Below are positions 14,963 to 16,197 of a DNA stretch of 16,197 nt, one piece after another. The notes under the pieces are model-generated. The model ran no database searches. It was not told where the DNA came from and was given only the letters and a program-made list of their open reading frames with translations. Both the position numbers and the translations under genes were made by a program. Position 1 is the stretch's first letter; every line of letters starts with the position of its first letter. This stretch comes from CAZNPW01 sp964575185 (GTDB lineage Bacteria; Pseudomonadota; Alphaproteobacteria; Rhodobacterales; Rhodobacteraceae): assembly GCA_964575185.1 (NCBI GenBank), contig CAZNPW010000059.1, positions 1 to 16,197 on the forward strand, written 5' to 3'.

Positions 14963-15160
14963 CTATCGGCACGCCTCGCGTCGGCGCGGCTGTCCCTGCC
15001 CCTTTCCGCCGCCCCCCGTCGGCGGGTCGACCTGCTTCGCCGGGTTCAGCGCATCGAAGTCGCCCGGGGCATGGGCCGACCCTTCGTGGTCGTGCTGCGC
15101 ATTCCCGCGCGGCACGGGGGCGGGGCGGCGGTCGGCGGCGGGCTTCGGGGCATTGGCCAT
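14963..15160 (-). CDS. Small Pro/Gly-rich basic protein, unknown function
   Basis: The product has 65 residues (MANAPKPAADRRPAPVPRGN and onward), with no hydrophobic segment. It is rich in Pro, Gly, Lys and Arg, so it is probably disordered. It contains DFDALNPAKQVDPPTGGGGKGQGQ, which reads like a conserved short motif. The start is supported by an excellent ribosome binding site, GGAGGAG 7 bases upstream of the ATG at 15158-15160. I do not recognise a function. It follows the LOG-family gene on the same strand, separated by the hairpin array at 15256-15322. Coding status rests on the ribosome binding site and clean ends. Confidence 0.6.
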   Translation of the reverse strand: MANAPKPAADRRPAPVPRGNAQHDHEGSAHAPGDFDALNPAKQVDPPTGGGGKGQGQPRRREACR

Positions 15161-15255
15161 GACGGTCTCCTCCTGTCGGACCGCAGAACGGCCCCGCACC
15201 CCCGCCTGTTCCCGACCGCCGTCCCGCCACCCCCGCCGACCCGCCTGCGCCGCCG

Positions 15256-15300
15256 CCGGTTCCTTCCAAGGAACCGGACCGGACCCTTCCAAGGGTCCGG
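15256..15300. repeat. Twin 22-base hairpins in tandem
   Basis: The first hairpin has arms CCGGTTCCTT (15256-15265) and AAGGAACCGG (15268-15277). The second has arms CCGGACCCTT (15279-15288) and AAGGGTCCGG (15291-15300). Each has a perfect 10-bp stem and a CC middle, and they are separated by one A. Their sequences differ at compensating positions (GTTCC against GACCC), so pairing is kept. They lie between the LOG-family gene and the small minus-strand gene. Confidence 0.85.
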
Positions 15301-15301
15301 C

Positions 15302-15322
15302 GCGGAGCTTTCGGAACTCCGC
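15302..15322 (-). terminator. Hairpin after the LOG-family gene
   Basis: Arms GCGGAG (15302-15307) and CTCCGC (15317-15322) form a 6-bp stem with a 9-base interior, 17 bases past the LOG-family stop on the minus strand. Together with the twin hairpins it makes three stems in a row. There is no T-run, so it could be a 3' stabiliser or Rho-type end rather than an intrinsic terminator. Confidence 0.35.
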
Positions 15323-15338
15323 CCGCACCGGGCCGGTC

Positions 15339-16142
15339 TCAGGGCAGCGCCGCCCCCGCCGCCCGCCAGCGGTCGATCGCCGCCAGCGCCTCCTCCGCCG
15401 TCTCGACGAAGCCGAACAGGTTCAGGTCCTCGGGCGCGATGACCCCCGCGTCCGCCAGCGCGCGCCAGTCGATGATGCTTTCCCAGAAGGCCCGCCCGAA
15501 CAAAAGGAAGGGGATCGGCGCCATCCGCCCGGTCTGGATCAGCGTCAGGCTCTCGAACATCTCGTCCAGCGTGCCGAACCCGCCCGGGAACACGCAGACC
15601 GCCCGCGCGCGCAGCAGGAAATGCATCTTCCGCAAAGCGAAGTAGTGGAAGTTGAAGCACAGTTCCGGCGTCACCCAGCCGTTCGGAGCCTGCTCGTGCG
15701 GCAGGACGATGTTCAGCCCGATCGACCGCCCGCCCGCGTCGAAGGCGCCGCGGTTGCCCGCCTCCATCACCCCCGGCCCCCCGCCGGTGCAGATCACGTC
15801 CTCGCGCCCCCCGGCCGCGAGACTCCGCGCCGTCACCGCCCGCGCGAAGGCCCGCGCCTCGTCGTAGAAGGCGGCCAGCGGCCCCTCCCCCTCGCGGATC
15901 CGCGCGCCGCCGAACATCACCACGGTGGTGTCCACGCCCTCGCGGTCCAGCGCCATCTCGGGCTTCAGCAGTTCGAGTTGCAGCCTGACCGGCCGCAGGT
16001 CCTCGTGCGTCAGGAAGTCGGGGTCGGCAAAGGCCAGCCGGTAGGTCGGTGCCCGCGTCTGCGGCGTGTCGGGCGTGCGCCGCGCGGCGCGCAGGTCCTG
16101 CTTGGAGGACCGCAGGGGGTGCTTGCGGGTGGGATCGGTCAT
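15339..16142 (-). CDS. LOG-family protein (nucleotide 5'-monophosphate phosphoribohydrolase type)
   Basis: LOG-family proteins release a base from nucleoside 5'-monophosphates; many bacterial members are misnamed lysine decarboxylases. The 267-residue protein has a Rossmann-like fold with the marks TGGGPGVMEAGNRGA (119-133) and PGGFGTLDEMFE (186-197), the active-site PGGxGTxxE motif. R171 and K172 (FALRKMHF) are the usual neighbours. An N-terminal extension of about 70 residues, basic then helical (KHPLRSSKQDLRAARR), precedes the core and is longer than in short LOG proteins. The ATG at 16140-16142 is the first in frame. Upstream sequence is cut by the right edge. Substrate is not deducible. 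Confidence 0.92.
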   Translation of the reverse strand: MTDPTRKHPLRSSKQDLRAARRTPDTPQTRAPTYRLAFADPDFLTHEDLRPVRLQLELLKPEMALDREGVDTTVVMFGGARIREGEGPLAAFYDEARAFARAVTARSLAAGGREDVICTGGGPGVMEAGNRGAFDAGGRSIGLNIVLPHEQAPNGWVTPELCFNFHYFALRKMHFLLRARAVCVFPGGFGTLDEMFESLTLIQTGRMAPIPFLLFGRAFWESIIDWRALADAGVIAPEDLNLFGFVETAEEALAAIDRWRAAGAALP

Positions 16143-16185
16143 CGCGCGGGTGTCGCAGAAGGCGCGGCCGCAGGCAACCGCGTCA

Positions 16186-16197
16186 CCCCCCCCCCCC
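16186..16197. other. Run of at least 12 C at the right edge
   Basis: The window ends in CGTCA followed by 12 C with no further base. A homopolymer at the very end suggests a sequencing or assembly stop at a contig end rather than a biological element. Confidence 0.6.

Overview
The window is a very GC-rich, densely packed alphaproteobacterial chromosome segment. The best fit is the Rhodobacterales (Rhodobacteraceae). The evidence is a CcrM-type GANTC methyltransferase beside rnhB, a glpR/glpD/glpS/glpK cluster of the alphaproteobacterial type, the dapF-mtaB pair, and several small proteins whose look I associate with that group. I see no phage, transposase, integrase or CRISPR array. The first gene is cut by the left edge and the right edge ends in a run of 12 C, so this may be a whole contig or a contig end.

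Layout. 1-1651 (minus): rnhB followed by ccrM, with a GANTC site on the rnhB stop codon. 1774-1953 (minus): a small one-helix membrane protein with a hairpin plus T-run terminator. 2135-3689 (plus): a small secreted protein, an overlapping membrane protein with a C-terminal winged helix, and a YciF-type ferritin-like protein. 3686-7446 (minus): a glycerol operon glpD, a broken glpS, then glpK, divergent from the repressor gene glpR (7674-8435, plus). 8494-9900 (plus): a bifunctional mannose-1-phosphate guanylyltransferase / mannose-6-phosphate isomerase. 9923-12124: tRNA-Lys(UUU) on minus, divergent from dapF-mtaB on plus. 12196-13206 (minus): a LacI-type regulator, divergent from a small lipoprotein (13329-13613). 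Then come tRNA-Arg(CCU), a PLP aminotransferase (plus), and on minus a 65-residue basic protein, an array of hairpins, and a LOG-family protein.

Main observation. The glycerol operon carries a deletion scar. The ATPase encoded between glpD and glpK is GlpS-like only to about residue 204. It then runs in frame into about 20 residues that look like the tail of the partner ATPase GlpT, and then into unrelated residues that overlap the glpK start by ATGA. The rest of glpS, nearly all of glpT, and the permease and binding-protein genes expected here (glpP, glpQ, glpV) are absent. Glycerol kinase, glycerol-3-phosphate dehydrogenase and the repressor look intact. So the locus seems to have lost uptake while keeping catabolism and translational coupling.

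Second theme. tRNA-Lys(UUU), the lysine-pathway gene dapF, and mtaB, whose product modifies A37 of tRNA-Lys(UUU), sit together. The rest of the window is ordinary core genome with a few unusual small structures: twin hairpins at 15256-15300, an inverted repeat wrapping the tRNA-Lys gene, and a shared CTAG double stop.
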